Made by a program: the position numbers and the translations under genes. Of a DNA stretch of 11,317 nucleotides, positions 1 through 6,694 are shown one piece after another. The notes beneath the pieces were generated by a model. The model was not told the DNA's origin, made no database searches, and saw only the letters and a list, made by a program, of their open reading frames with translations. This stretch comes from Spirochaeta sp. (GTDB lineage: Bacteria; Spirochaetota; Spirochaetia; DSM-2461), in NCBI GenBank assembly GCA_030635565.1, contig DAOVYP010000034.1, forward strand, positions 1 through 11,317, given 5' to 3'. Each line of letters starts with the position of its first letter. Position 1 is the first letter of the stretch.

Positions 1-635
1 CTACCCGGGATAAGGGATCTGTAACATACAATGCAGCTATTGAGAGTGCCGCTACAGATGATCTGGATAAAAATATTTCTGAGTTTGCCTGCAAAATAGA
101 AAGAGAAACTAAAAGAAGAGGGTTTGACAAAGCAGAACGGCAAGTTATCCTTGGGGACGGAGCTGTATGGATCTGGAATATAGCAGGAGAGCTTTTCCCA
201 AATGCAATCCAAATTATTGATCTTTATCATGCCAAGGGCACAATTTCAAATGCAGCCAAAGAAATTTTTGGTACAGAAAACGATTTTGGTAAACAGTGGG
301 GTAAAGATCGCAGGGACGATTTGGAGGCTGGCAGAATTGATACTATTCTGAATAAACTTGAGCCGTTCCTTGGAAAATGTGAAGAAGCGGATAGCTGCAG
401 GAAATATCTACTCAAAAATAGAGTGCGTCTGAGATATCCACATTTCCGCAAGATGGGATTGTGTACATCCAGCGGTATTGTAGAATCAGGATGTAGACAC
501 GTCATTGGTGCCAGGGTAAAGCAATCAGGTATGCATTGGACGGTTCAGGGAGCTAATGCCATTATTGCTCTGCGATGTTCAAAGCTCAGCGGAAGGTTCG
601 ATGCATTTATAGCTGAACGGAGGAAATCTGCTTAG
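1..635 (+). CDS. ISKra4-like DDE transposase, C-terminal part (cut by left edge)
   Basis: The reading frame is open from position 3 to a TAG at 633-635, giving 210 visible residues with no start in the window. Three acidic motifs in order look like the catalytic triad of a DDE transposase. They are GDGAVWIW (Asp about visible residue 52), IIDLYHAK (Asp about 73) and SSGIVESGC (Glu about 161). The last is followed by RVKQSGMHW and GANAIIALR, which I associate with the ISKra4 family; ISLre2-type enzymes share the GDGA start and are the main alternative. The enzyme would cut and join DNA at the ends of its element. The visible part is intact, without stops or frameshifts, so the copy could be functional if the missing N-terminus is present. 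The sequence is more AT-rich than the operons to its right, consistent with acquired DNA. Confidence 0.85.
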   Translation, partial: TRDKGSVTYNAAIESAATDDLDKNISEFACKIERETKRRGFDKAERQVILGDGAVWIWNIAGELFPNAIQIIDLYHAKGTISNAAKEIFGTENDFGKQWGKDRRDDLEAGRIDTILNKLEPFLGKCEEADSCRKYLLKNRVRLRYPHFRKMGLCTSSGIVESGCRHVIGARVKQSGMHWTVQGANAIIALRCSKLSGRFDAFIAERRKSA

Positions 636-660
636 GAATAACGATTTTGTCGTGCACCCT
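636..660 (+). mobile_element. possible right end of the insertion sequence
   Basis: Just past the transposase stop, the stretch GTCGTGCACCC ends at about 659. Read inward it begins GGGTGCACGAC. Insertion sequences of this group commonly start their terminal inverted repeats with GGG, so the element may end here. The matching left end and any target duplication lie outside the window, so the exact boundary is an inference. Confidence 0.3.
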
Positions 661-728
661 GAACGAGGTAATGTATCTAAAATTGCCCCATCAACCTTCA
701 GCAAAATTCAAAATTTTTCCAATAAACA

Positions 729-1106
729 TTACCCATTCTCGGACAGTTCTTTGATAAAGGCCTTGATTTCCTGAATTGAATCCGACGCTTTGAATGGAAC
801 CGGTATTTCCGCTTCCACCTTTTTCGCATAGTAGCTGATTAGCGGATTTGGTATTGTAACAACCATTCCGATGCATCCCAGCTGCTTGAGTTTTTTGGAC
901 CAGAATATGACACGATCAATGGATTCAGGGGTCAGAGCAAAGCTGTCATCAACGTCGGCCCAGAGAATCCAGCGATCCAATCCGGATGCGGCTTCCAATA
1001 TTTTTTCCCAATTCCTGTCGATTCCCTCATTGTTTGATCCGTAGCGCGGATTGCTGTGAACGACGATACCTTCAACGGTGACAGTGGTTTCTCCATGCTC
1101 TTTCAT
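729..1106 (-). CDS. small protein of unknown function, possibly STAS/SpoIIAA-like
   Basis: This 125-residue ORF starts at the ATG at 1106-1104 and stops at a TAA at 731-729. I do not recognise it with certainty. It has no signal peptide, membrane segment or cysteine pair, so a soluble cytoplasmic protein is likely. It contains one Cys. The pattern is a hydrophobic strand followed by a helix, the strand WILWADVDDSF at about residues 46-56, an amphipathic helix with FWSKKLKQLG at about 68-77, the strand IGMVVTI, and a C-terminal helix IQEIKAFIKEL. This resembles small STAS/SpoIIAA-like alpha/beta proteins, but only by fold impression. No Shine-Dalgarno sequence precedes the ATG, and an in-frame TAA lies seven codons upstream, so the start cannot move far. 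It lies downstream of the LysE-type gene with a 55-base gap containing its own promoter-like sequence. Confidence 0.65.
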   Translation of the reverse strand: MKEHGETTVTVEGIVVHSNPRYGSNNEGIDRNWEKILEAASGLDRWILWADVDDSFALTPESIDRVIFWSKKLKQLGCIGMVVTIPNPLISYYAKKVEAEIPVPFKASDSIQEIKAFIKELSENG

Positions 1107-1119
1107 ATTGTCTGTACAA

Positions 1120-1147
1120 AGTATTATTTATCGAACGATCAAGTCAA
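1120..1147 (-). promoter_or_regulatory. promoter-like sequence of the 729-1106 gene
   Basis: On the minus strand TTGACT (1147-1142) and AATACT (1125-1120) are separated by 16 bases. Transcription would begin near 1113, about seven bases before the ATG at 1106. That leaves no room for a normal ribosome-binding site, and none is seen. The -35 region lies in the 12-mer AATTGACTTGAT, which also occurs before the LysE-family gene. Confidence 0.45.
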
Positions 1148-1161
1148 TTTAATATCCCGGG

Positions 1162-1791
1162 TCAGATTATACGCGTGATACCATTGAAAAACAGATACCC
1201 GGCATATCCCAGCAGAAACACGGCACAGACGGCAATCAATCCCTGGTAAACACGATCGGGGAGGATGTCACGACCCTTGTGAATCGCCAGAGAGACGAAA
1301 GCGTACCAGATGAGGTCAGCAAGAATATGACCGATGAAAAAAGCCAGGATACCGGGTAATCCCAGTTTCCCGGAACTTAAAACATAACCCAGACCGATGG
1401 TGGCCCACCAGATGATCCAGTAGGGATTGGCCAGGCTCATCAAGGCTCCGGTGAGGGGCAGGGACTTTCCTGATTCTTCCGTCTCACCCGCCAGAGACAG
1501 TCCGGGTAAAGAGCGGAACATCCCCAGTGCCATCCAGACCAGGAAACCACCGCCGGCGAATGCGATGATGATGAACGCGGTATTGCTGACCAGGAGGGGG
1601 GCCAGGCCCAGGAAGAGTCCGATGATGAGGAGGGCTTCCAGTACCCCGTGACCCAGGATGAACAGGGGCCCCACCTTCCAGCCCCGACGGCCGCTTTCGC
1701 TGATGGTGGCGCTTAAAAGAGGCCCGGGCATCAACGCGCCGGAAAAGGCAATAAGAAACGAAGTGATGAAGATGCCGCCGAGTTTCTCCAT
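1162..1791 (-). CDS. LysE/RhtB-family amino-acid exporter
   Basis: This is a 209-residue inner-membrane protein of normal length for the LysE/RhtB exporter family, which moves amino acids or related small metabolites out of the cell. The family signature MPGPLL lies at residues 21-26, at the end of the first membrane segment, and is followed by the basic loop SGRRGWKVG. Later come a second group of hydrophobic helices, a hydrophilic loop at about 100-112 (GETEESGKS) and the conserved LANPYWIIWW (120-129). Roughly six membrane segments are apparent. The substrate cannot be deduced; lysine, threonine, homoserine lactone and cysteine exporters all share these features. The ATG at 1791-1789 is the only plausible start. 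It has no Shine-Dalgarno sequence but has a promoter-like sequence immediately upstream. It is divergent from the GntR regulator gene, with a 155-base shared intergenic region. Confidence 0.88.
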   Translation of the reverse strand: MEKLGGIFITSFLIAFSGALMPGPLLSATISESGRRGWKVGPLFILGHGVLEALLIIGLFLGLAPLLVSNTAFIIIAFAGGGFLVWMALGMFRSLPGLSLAGETEESGKSLPLTGALMSLANPYWIIWWATIGLGYVLSSGKLGLPGILAFFIGHILADLIWYAFVSLAIHKGRDILPDRVYQGLIAVCAVFLLGYAGYLFFNGITRII

Positions 1792-1799
1792 GTAGAAAC

Positions 1800-1828
1800 A
1801 AATTATGTGAATATCGGTATCAAGTCAA
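1800..1828 (-). promoter_or_regulatory. promoter-like sequence of the LysE-family gene
   Basis: On the minus strand TTGACT (1828-1823) and TAATTT (1805-1800) are 17 bases apart; CATAAT two bases upstream is an alternative -10. The predicted start near 1793 is two or three bases from the ATG at 1791, so the mRNA may be leaderless. Confidence 0.45.
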
Positions 1829-1857
1829 TTACGGCAAAAAAATAAAAAATGATTTAC

Positions 1858-1886
1858 TTGCATAATTGGTTAACCAGTCGTATACT
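1858..1886 (+). promoter_or_regulatory. promoter of the GntR-transketolase-ABC operon
   Basis: TATACT at 1881-1886 is a good -10 match. TTGCAT at 1858-1863, 17 bases upstream, is a weak -35. The predicted start is near 1893. One palindrome fills the -35/-10 spacer and the second covers the first transcribed bases, the geometry expected of a repressible promoter. Confidence 0.55.
1864..1877 (+). promoter_or_regulatory. operator site 1, FadR/GntR-type palindrome
   Basis: The sequence AATTGGTTAACCAG contains the perfect palindrome TGGTTAACCA. FadR-subfamily GntR proteins typically bind short palindromes of the GT...AC type, and such a regulator is encoded immediately downstream. The site lies between the -35 and -10 boxes, so bound protein would block RNA polymerase. 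The regulator-site pairing is inferred from position. Confidence 0.65.
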
Positions 1887-1894
1887 ATCCTGGA

Positions 1895-1908
1895 ATTGGT
1901 TAACCAAT
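1895..1908 (+). promoter_or_regulatory. operator site 2, FadR/GntR-type palindrome
   Basis: ATTGGTTAACCAAT is a perfect 14-base palindrome. It shares the 13-mer AATTGGTTAACCA with site 1, and the two centres are 30 bp apart, close to three helical turns. Two dimers could therefore sit on the same face of the DNA. It overlaps the predicted early transcribed region. Confidence 0.65.
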
Positions 1909-1946
1909 GGAAAAATTTTACATGTTGTGAGGCTGAGACTGAGTAA

Positions 1947-2645
1947 ATGGATTCAGAAGAACTGGTCGATCCGACAAATACAGTTATTGATAACATACGC
2001 ACTCTGATAGCCGACAGAACATATAAACCCGGCATGAGGCTTCCCTCTGAACGGGTACTGGCCGATTCCATGCACACCACCCGGGGGTATATCAGAAAAG
2101 CACTTCAGAGGCTCGAATTGTACGGTGTTATTTCGATCCGTCCTCAATCGGGGATCTACATCGCTGAGATGGGAGCCGGTGCTTTGGATGGTCTGATTTC
2201 CAATATCCTCACAATGGATCCCCAAACAGTGTGGGATTTCATTGAAACCAGGAGTCACCTTGAAATTCTGTCGGCCGGTCTGGCGGCGGAACGGGCCAAT
2301 GAGGAAAATCTGGAGAAAATCAGGGTCGCACATCGAAATTTCATTAACGCTTTTAAAAAGGGAGAAAAGACCCTCGAGACCGATCATCTCTTCCATCTCG
2401 CTATCGTAAAAGCCTCGGGAAACAGTGTTCTCCAATCACTGATTTCGTTATTGACCCCGGATATCATCGCCTTGAACCGGGATTTCGTCGAGAAGGATGA
2501 GGTCAATTATCGGAATACCCCCGAAGAACACCAGCGTATCGTCGATTCCATCGAGTCCGGGGAACCGGATGCCGCTTCGGCGGCCATGAGTAAACATATG
2601 GATGCCTCCAAAATACGTCGGATGGGAAAACAACGGAGAAATTGA
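1947..2645 (+). CDS. GntR-family transcriptional regulator, FadR subfamily
   Basis: This 232-residue protein has an N-terminal winged helix-turn-helix at about residues 10-74, with the GntR signature YKPGMRLPSERVLAD (26-40) and the wing GVISIRPQSGIYI. A helical FCD effector domain follows at about 95-220. The metal- and ligand-binding residues of FCD domains are present: Asp146 and His150 (ETDHLFHL), His195 (EEHQRI) and His217 (SKHMDA). Such proteins usually repress sugar-acid, carbohydrate or fatty-acid operons and release DNA on binding a metabolite. It is the first gene of the transketolase/ABC operon, and two matching palindromes lie in the promoter, so autorepression is likely. An in-frame TAA directly precedes the ATG at 1947, fixing the earliest possible start; the Shine-Dalgarno sequence is weak, which may keep regulator levels low. 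The effector is probably the imported substrate or its phosphate, by inference. Confidence 0.93.
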   Translation: MDSEELVDPTNTVIDNIRTLIADRTYKPGMRLPSERVLADSMHTTRGYIRKALQRLELYGVISIRPQSGIYIAEMGAGALDGLISNILTMDPQTVWDFIETRSHLEILSAGLAAERANEENLEKIRVAHRNFINAFKKGEKTLETDHLFHLAIVKASGNSVLQSLISLLTPDIIALNRDFVEKDEVNYRNTPEEHQRIVDSIESGEPDAASAAMSKHMDASKIRRMGKQRRN

Positions 2646-3539
2646 ATGAAGCAACAACGATTTGGTGGAAATCCGGACATCGATAGAATTGAAGATTTTG
2701 CACTTCAACTCAGAAGGGACAGTTTGAGGATGATACATCATGCAGGTGCCGGTCATATCGGCGGTACCCTCGGGTTGGCGGACTACATGGCGGTTTTGTA
2801 CGGGTATGCAATGGCATTCGATTCCGGTAACCCTGCGGATTCCGAGAGGGACAGGCTGGTTCTGAGTAACGGGCACACCTGTGCCGTGTGGTATGCCGCA
2901 TTGGCCCGCAAGGGTTTTCTGCCCCTTGAAGAATTGGGTACATTCCGGCGTCTGGGTTCCCGGCTGCAGGGGCACCCGGCACGAATGCACTTTCCGGAAC
3001 TCGTGGAAACATCATCGGGCCCCCTGGGTCAGGGTTTTTCCGTCGCTAACGGAATAGCCATTTCCAGGAAGCTCCGGGGAAGTTCCGCCCGGATTTACTG
3101 CATCCTGGGTGATGGAGAACTCCAGGAAGGCCAGGTATGGGAAGCGGCGATGACGGCCGCCCATTATAAATTGGGGAATCTGATTGTATTCATCAATGCC
3201 AATGGTCTTCAGATTGACGGCCGGGTTGAGGATGTGATGAACATCGCACCCATCGAGGGCAAATTCGAATCCTTCGGCTGGAATACGGTATCCATTGATG
3301 GTCATGACATTGCGGGAATCATCAAAGCTCTTGAGGCAATAAACGGGGGCGAAGGCAAACCGACGGTCCTGGTCGCTGATACAGTAATGGGAAAAGGCGT
3401 TCCTTTTATGGAAGGAAAGGCGGAGTGGCACGGTACCTGGCCTGATAATACTCAAAACGAAGAGGCTCTGCAGGCCGTTGGTGCATCATCCACTTTTAAG
3501 GATTTCCCGATCTCAGAGGAGTTGGTTCATGCCGGTTGA
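2646..3539 (+). CDS. transketolase-like enzyme, N-terminal (thiamine pyrophosphate-binding) subunit
   Basis: These 297 residues match the length and content of the N-terminal half of a split transketolase, a thiamine diphosphate enzyme that moves two-carbon ketol units between sugar phosphates. The markers are AGAGHIGGTLG (33-43), SNGHTCAVWYAALA (74-87), GPLGQGFSVANG (125-136) and the cofactor/Mg motif, which starts at GDGELQEG (155-162) and ends at INANGLQIDG (183-192). By alignment to full-length transketolases, Asp156 and Asn186 would be metal ligands. The residues just before Asn186 are Asn-Ala where an Asp usually occurs, a mild departure. The ATG follows the TGA of the regulator gene with no gap and has CGGAGA upstream, so translation is probably coupled. 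Its partner is the next gene. Alternatives to a housekeeping transketolase are substrate-specialised split enzymes such as apulose-4-phosphate transketolase or the sulfofructose transketolase; the sequence alone cannot decide. Confidence 0.92.
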   Translation: MKQQRFGGNPDIDRIEDFALQLRRDSLRMIHHAGAGHIGGTLGLADYMAVLYGYAMAFDSGNPADSERDRLVLSNGHTCAVWYAALARKGFLPLEELGTFRRLGSRLQGHPARMHFPELVETSSGPLGQGFSVANGIAISRKLRGSSARIYCILGDGELQEGQVWEAAMTAAHYKLGNLIVFINANGLQIDGRVEDVMNIAPIEGKFESFGWNTVSIDGHDIAGIIKALEAINGGEGKPTVLVADTVMGKGVPFMEGKAEWHGTWPDNTQNEEALQAVGASSTFKDFPISEELVHAG

Positions 3540-4470
3540 AAAAGTCGCCATGCGAGACATGTTCGGAAGGGCTGTTTTCGAGCTTGGAGCATCCAATCCG
3601 AATGTCGTCGTCCTTACCGCCGATTTGACCGATGCGATTAAAACAACGGCGTTCAGTGAAAAATACCCGAACCGATTTTTTCAGATGGGAATCAAGGAGT
3701 CCGATATGGTCGCCACCGCCGCCGGCATGGCCGTCGACGGATTGGTTCCCTTTGTCACAACCTTTGCCGCCTTCGCCACCAGCCTTGCCAATCAGTCGGT
3801 GAGGGTTTCGGTTGGATACAACAGGGCTAACGTAAAAATCACAACCAGTCACGGCGGCGTCTGCGTCGGCGGGGACGGGGCGACACATCAATCCTTCGAG
3901 GACGTCGCACTGATGAGGATGATCCCGGGCATGACGGTTGTCGTTCCATGTGACGGACCGGAAGCTTACCGTGCCACCGCCGCGGTCGCGGCACATCCGG
4001 GTCCTGTATATCTGAGACTTGGCAGGATTCCGACTCCCGTCGTTACCAGTGAATCCGATGAGTTCATCATCGGTCGGGCGAACACACTGCGTGAGGGACG
4101 GGATATCGCCATCGTGGCTAATGGCCTTATGGTTCCCGCTTCACTGGAAGCTGCCGACGTCCTGAGTCGTGACGGCATCGAGGCCCGGGTGATAAACATG
4201 CACACAGTCAAACCCCTTGATGGAGAAATTCTCGCCCTTGCGGCCAGGGAATGCGGAGCCGTAGTTACCGCTGAGGAGCACAGTATCCTCGGCGGCCTCG
4301 GTGGCGCTGTTGCGGAGTTTCTTTCAGGTGAGTTTCCGGTTCCTGTTGAGAGAGTCGGTATAAAAGATACATTCGGCGAATCCGGCGAGCCGGAAGAAAT
4401 ACTCGAAAAATACGGCCTGACGGCCCTTGATATCGTTAATTCGGCCAGGCGAGTCCTGGTTAGAAAATAA
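3529..4470 (+). CDS. transketolase-like enzyme, C-terminal subunit
   Basis: This 313-residue protein is the pyrimidine-binding plus C-terminal half of a split transketolase. It carries the catalytic glutamate that activates thiamine diphosphate in GIKESD (Glu57). It also has TSHGG (His108) and GGDGATHQ (114-121), equivalent to the substrate-binding THDS and GEDGPTHQ stretches of single-chain transketolases, with Gly in place of Glu at 115. The C-terminal domain contains the usual transketolase features: IAIVANGLMV, VINMHTVKPLD and AVVTAEEHSILGGLGGAV. The chosen start is the ATG at 3529, which has AGAGGAG seven bases upstream. It overlaps the end of the N-terminal subunit by 11 bases, so the two subunits are translationally coupled, as expected for a stoichiometric complex. 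A longer frame to 3478 lacks support. Confidence 0.92.
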   Translation: MPVEKVAMRDMFGRAVFELGASNPNVVVLTADLTDAIKTTAFSEKYPNRFFQMGIKESDMVATAAGMAVDGLVPFVTTFAAFATSLANQSVRVSVGYNRANVKITTSHGGVCVGGDGATHQSFEDVALMRMIPGMTVVVPCDGPEAYRATAAVAAHPGPVYLRLGRIPTPVVTSESDEFIIGRANTLREGRDIAIVANGLMVPASLEAADVLSRDGIEARVINMHTVKPLDGEILALAARECGAVVTAEEHSILGGLGGAVAEFLSGEFPVPVERVGIKDTFGESGEPEEILEKYGLTALDIVNSARRVLVRK

Positions 4471-4482
4471 TTGGAGGTTCCA

Positions 4483-5730
4483 ATGAAGAAAATCATGCTC
4501 TCCCTGCTTTGTCTCCTGGTCGCCCTGGCTGTGTATGCCGGCGGTGGATCGGATGTACCGGACGCAGCTGAGGAAAAGCCGCAGGAAGTGACGTTCTGGT
4601 ATCATTTCGATGATCCTGAAACGGCCCTCAATCCCCTGATTGAGAAATTCGAAGCCGAAAATCCCGGTATCACCATCAAGGCTGAACGGGTGGCGTGGGA
4701 TGTGTACAACCAGAAGCTGCTCACCTCAGTCGCCGGCGGGAATCCCCCGGATGTGGCCCAGGTGAAACTCTGGTGGCAGCCCCAGCTTGTGGAAATGGGA
4801 GCTCTTCTTCCCCTTGAGGATTACATCAGCGATTGGGGCGGGAAAAGCGATGTGTTCGACAAGATCTGGGAACTCACGAAGTACTCCGATGGTCATCAAT
4901 ACTACATGCCTCTTCAGATGGTTATTCTCTATCTGTATTACCGGACCGACATGTTTGATGAACTCGGCCTGGAAGTTCCCAAAACCAGGGCTGAATTCCT
5001 TGAAACGGCAAAGGCACTGACCCGGGACACCGACGGCGACGGCAATATCGACGTTTATGGTTTCGGAATCCGGGGAGCCCGTGGCGGACACGACTGGTGG
5101 GGAACCTTCGTTCTATCCAGCGGCGCCGAGTTCTTTGACGACAAAGGCAACTCCGGTCTGACTACCGCTGAGGCCATTGCGGCCAACCAGTGGTTTATTG
5201 ACCTCTACCGCGTGCATGAAGTAAGTCCCCCGACGACTCCCAGCGACGGATTCAAGGAAATCATCGCCAACATGAGTTCGGGAAGAACAGCCATGACGAT
5301 TCACCACCTGGGAAGTTCCAAACAGCTTGAGGAAGTTCTGGGTGACAAGCTCTCCGCCGCTCCCGTTCCCATGGGAACCGAAGGTTCCTGGACCTCATTC
5401 GGGGACGAAGAAAATGCGGTCTTCGCGGCGACTGAAGTTCCCGATGCGGCATTCAAATGGGCGGCCTTCCTGGCCACCGCGGAGAACAACGCAGTCTGGC
5501 AGAAATCCAGCGGTCAGGTTTCCATCAACAAGAGCAATGCCGCAGCCGGCGGAAGCCGATTCCTGCAGGCTACCACCGATTCAGCCGACTTCGCCGGAGT
5601 CTTACCCGCTCATCCGGGTACCGCCGAGTTCGTGGAATCACTCTGGCCGGCTCTCATGCAGCAGGCCTTTATGGGTGAAATCACCAGCGAGGAAATGATG
5701 CAGTCCATCGAGGATCATTTCGCTCAGTAA
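4483..5730 (+). CDS. periplasmic sugar-binding protein of an ABC importer (SBP family 1)
   Basis: This 415-residue protein has an N-terminal signal peptide (MKKIMLSLLCLLVALAVYA) with likely cleavage after Ala19. There is no lipobox cysteine at the cleavage site, so it should be free in the periplasm. The mature part has features of family 1 carbohydrate-binding proteins: VTFWYHF (36-42), the helix NPLIEKFEAENPGITIK, GGNPPDVAQVKLWW (85-98), and the loop DTDGDGNIDVYGFG in the middle. Trp-rich segments (WWQPQ, HDWWGTF) fit sugar stacking. It delivers substrate to the two permeases encoded next. The ATG at 4483 is preceded by GGAGG at 4473-4477; a TTG at 4471 in the same frame lies before that site and is rejected. 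The gap to the transketolase gene is 12 bases. The ligand cannot be named; mono-, oligo- and polyol-binding members look alike at this level. Confidence 0.93.
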   Translation: MKKIMLSLLCLLVALAVYAGGGSDVPDAAEEKPQEVTFWYHFDDPETALNPLIEKFEAENPGITIKAERVAWDVYNQKLLTSVAGGNPPDVAQVKLWWQPQLVEMGALLPLEDYISDWGGKSDVFDKIWELTKYSDGHQYYMPLQMVILYLYYRTDMFDELGLEVPKTRAEFLETAKALTRDTDGDGNIDVYGFGIRGARGGHDWWGTFVLSSGAEFFDDKGNSGLTTAEAIAANQWFIDLYRVHEVSPPTTPSDGFKEIIANMSSGRTAMTIHHLGSSKQLEEVLGDKLSAAPVPMGTEGSWTSFGDEENAVFAATEVPDAAFKWAAFLATAENNAVWQKSSGQVSINKSNAAAGGSRFLQATTDSADFAGVLPAHPGTAEFVESLWPALMQQAFMGEITSEEMMQSIEDHFAQ

Positions 5731-5750
5731 TTGCCAAAGTTATTGTGCAG

Positions 5751-5776
5751 CAGGGCCGTTTTCATAAACGGTCCTG
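5751..5776 (+). repeat. intercistronic hairpin between binding-protein and permease genes
   Basis: CAGGGCCGTTT (5751-5761) pairs with AAACGGTCCTG (5766-5776) around the four-base loop TCAT. The stem has 11 pairs including one G-U. Only two T residues follow, so it is a poor rho-independent terminator. It more likely acts as a 3' stabiliser or partial attenuator, giving more binding protein than permease, as is common in ABC-importer operons. Confidence 0.7.
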
Positions 5777-5815
5777 TTCGCGCAATAGGTCACAAGATCT
5801 GGAGTTCCCGAAAAT

Positions 5816-6694
5816 ATGAAGCCCCGTTCCCGAATATTCCCATACTCACTCATCACTCCTGCCATGGTGATAACCATACTGATCATCTTTATTCCGATGT
5901 TTCGGACATTAACCTACAGCTTGACAAATTACATACTCTGGAAACCCGCGGAGAGAGGCTTCGCGGGCCTGGAGAACTACCGGAAAGCCTTTACCGATCC
6001 GATATTTCTCTTGTCACTGAAAAATACGGTCATATGGATTGTTGTTATTATAACGGGCCAATTCCTACTGGGACTCGGGACGGCCCTGCTGTTGAACCGG
6101 GATTTTATCGGAAGGGGCGTCGCCCGTTCTCTCATCCTGATTCCCTGGGTCACCCCAAGTGTCATTACAGCATTGATGTGGCGCTGGATGTATGACGGAA
6201 ATCAGGGGGTCATCAATGAAATTCTGGTCCGCATGGGGATACTCGATGTGTATTTCCCTTTCCTGGCCAACAGTCACACGGCCCTCTGGGCCATCATGTT
6301 CGCTTTGCTCTGGCAGGGGTTTCCATTTTTTGCCATCATGATTCTGGCCGGACTTCAATCAATCCCTAACGAACTGTATGAAGCGTCCGAAGTGGATGGG
6401 GCCGGCCGCAGGATCAAATTCTTCCGCATCACGCTTCCTATGCTCAAACCCGTCATCCTGACAACGATACTGCTTCGGACTATCTGGGTGGCAAATTCAC
6501 TGGATATCATTTTTATCATGACCGGCGGAGGGCCGGGATACAGCACCCATACGTTGCCGGTGTACTCATATATCAGGGCTTACAAGGGTTTTGATTTCGG
6601 GTATTCCTCAGCGATTGCGGTACTGCTTACAATCTTCCTCATCGCATTTGTCGCGGTTTATATCCGAAGTATTTTAAAGGATGGGGAGTCGTGA
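5816..6694 (+). CDS. ABC sugar transporter permease 1 (MalF/UgpA-like)
   Basis: This 292-residue inner-membrane protein has about six hydrophobic segments, starting at residue 10 (SLITPAMVITILIIFIPMF). It carries the cytoplasmic EAA loop that docks the ATPase, with Glu189-Ala190-Ser191, Gly195 and ITLP (205-208). Family features include GLENYRKAFTDP after the first helix and IMTGGGPGYSTHTLPVY near the C-terminus, both typical of carbohydrate uptake 1 (CUT1) permeases. It pairs with the next permease and the upstream binding protein. GGAG at 5801-5804 lies 11 bases before the ATG, a rather long spacing. The 85-base gap upstream contains the hairpin. Confidence 0.92.
   Translation: MKPRSRIFPYSLITPAMVITILIIFIPMFRTLTYSLTNYILWKPAERGFAGLENYRKAFTDPIFLLSLKNTVIWIVVIITGQFLLGLGTALLLNRDFIGRGVARSLILIPWVTPSVITALMWRWMYDGNQGVINEILVRMGILDVYFPFLANSHTALWAIMFALLWQGFPFFAIMILAGLQSIPNELYEASEVDGAGRRIKFFRITLPMLKPVILTTILLRTIWVANSLDIIFIMTGGGPGYSTHTLPVYSYIRAYKGFDFGYSSAIAVLLTIFLIAFVAVYIRSILKDGES

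Noticed and set aside
676..720. AT-rich inverted repeat near the insertion-sequence end as a terminator
   Set aside because: The AAAATT/AATTTT pairing is all A-T with a three-base loop and no following T-run, so it is too weak to call.
1108..1119. 12-mer TTGTCTGTACAA, repeated in reverse orientation at 8032-8043
   Set aside because: Several shared 12-mers are expected by chance in 11 kb counting both strands, and the two locations have no common functional position.
2448..2990. 180-codon minus-strand open frame opposite the regulator and transketolase genes
   Set aside because: It is a shadow of two well-supported plus-strand genes, with Pro/Gln/Arg-rich composition and no recognisable domain.
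5731..6195. 154-codon plus-strand frame beginning right after the binding-protein gene
   Set aside because: It starts with TTG without a ribosome-binding site, spans the hairpin and overlaps permease 1 in another frame; the permease frame has clear family motifs.
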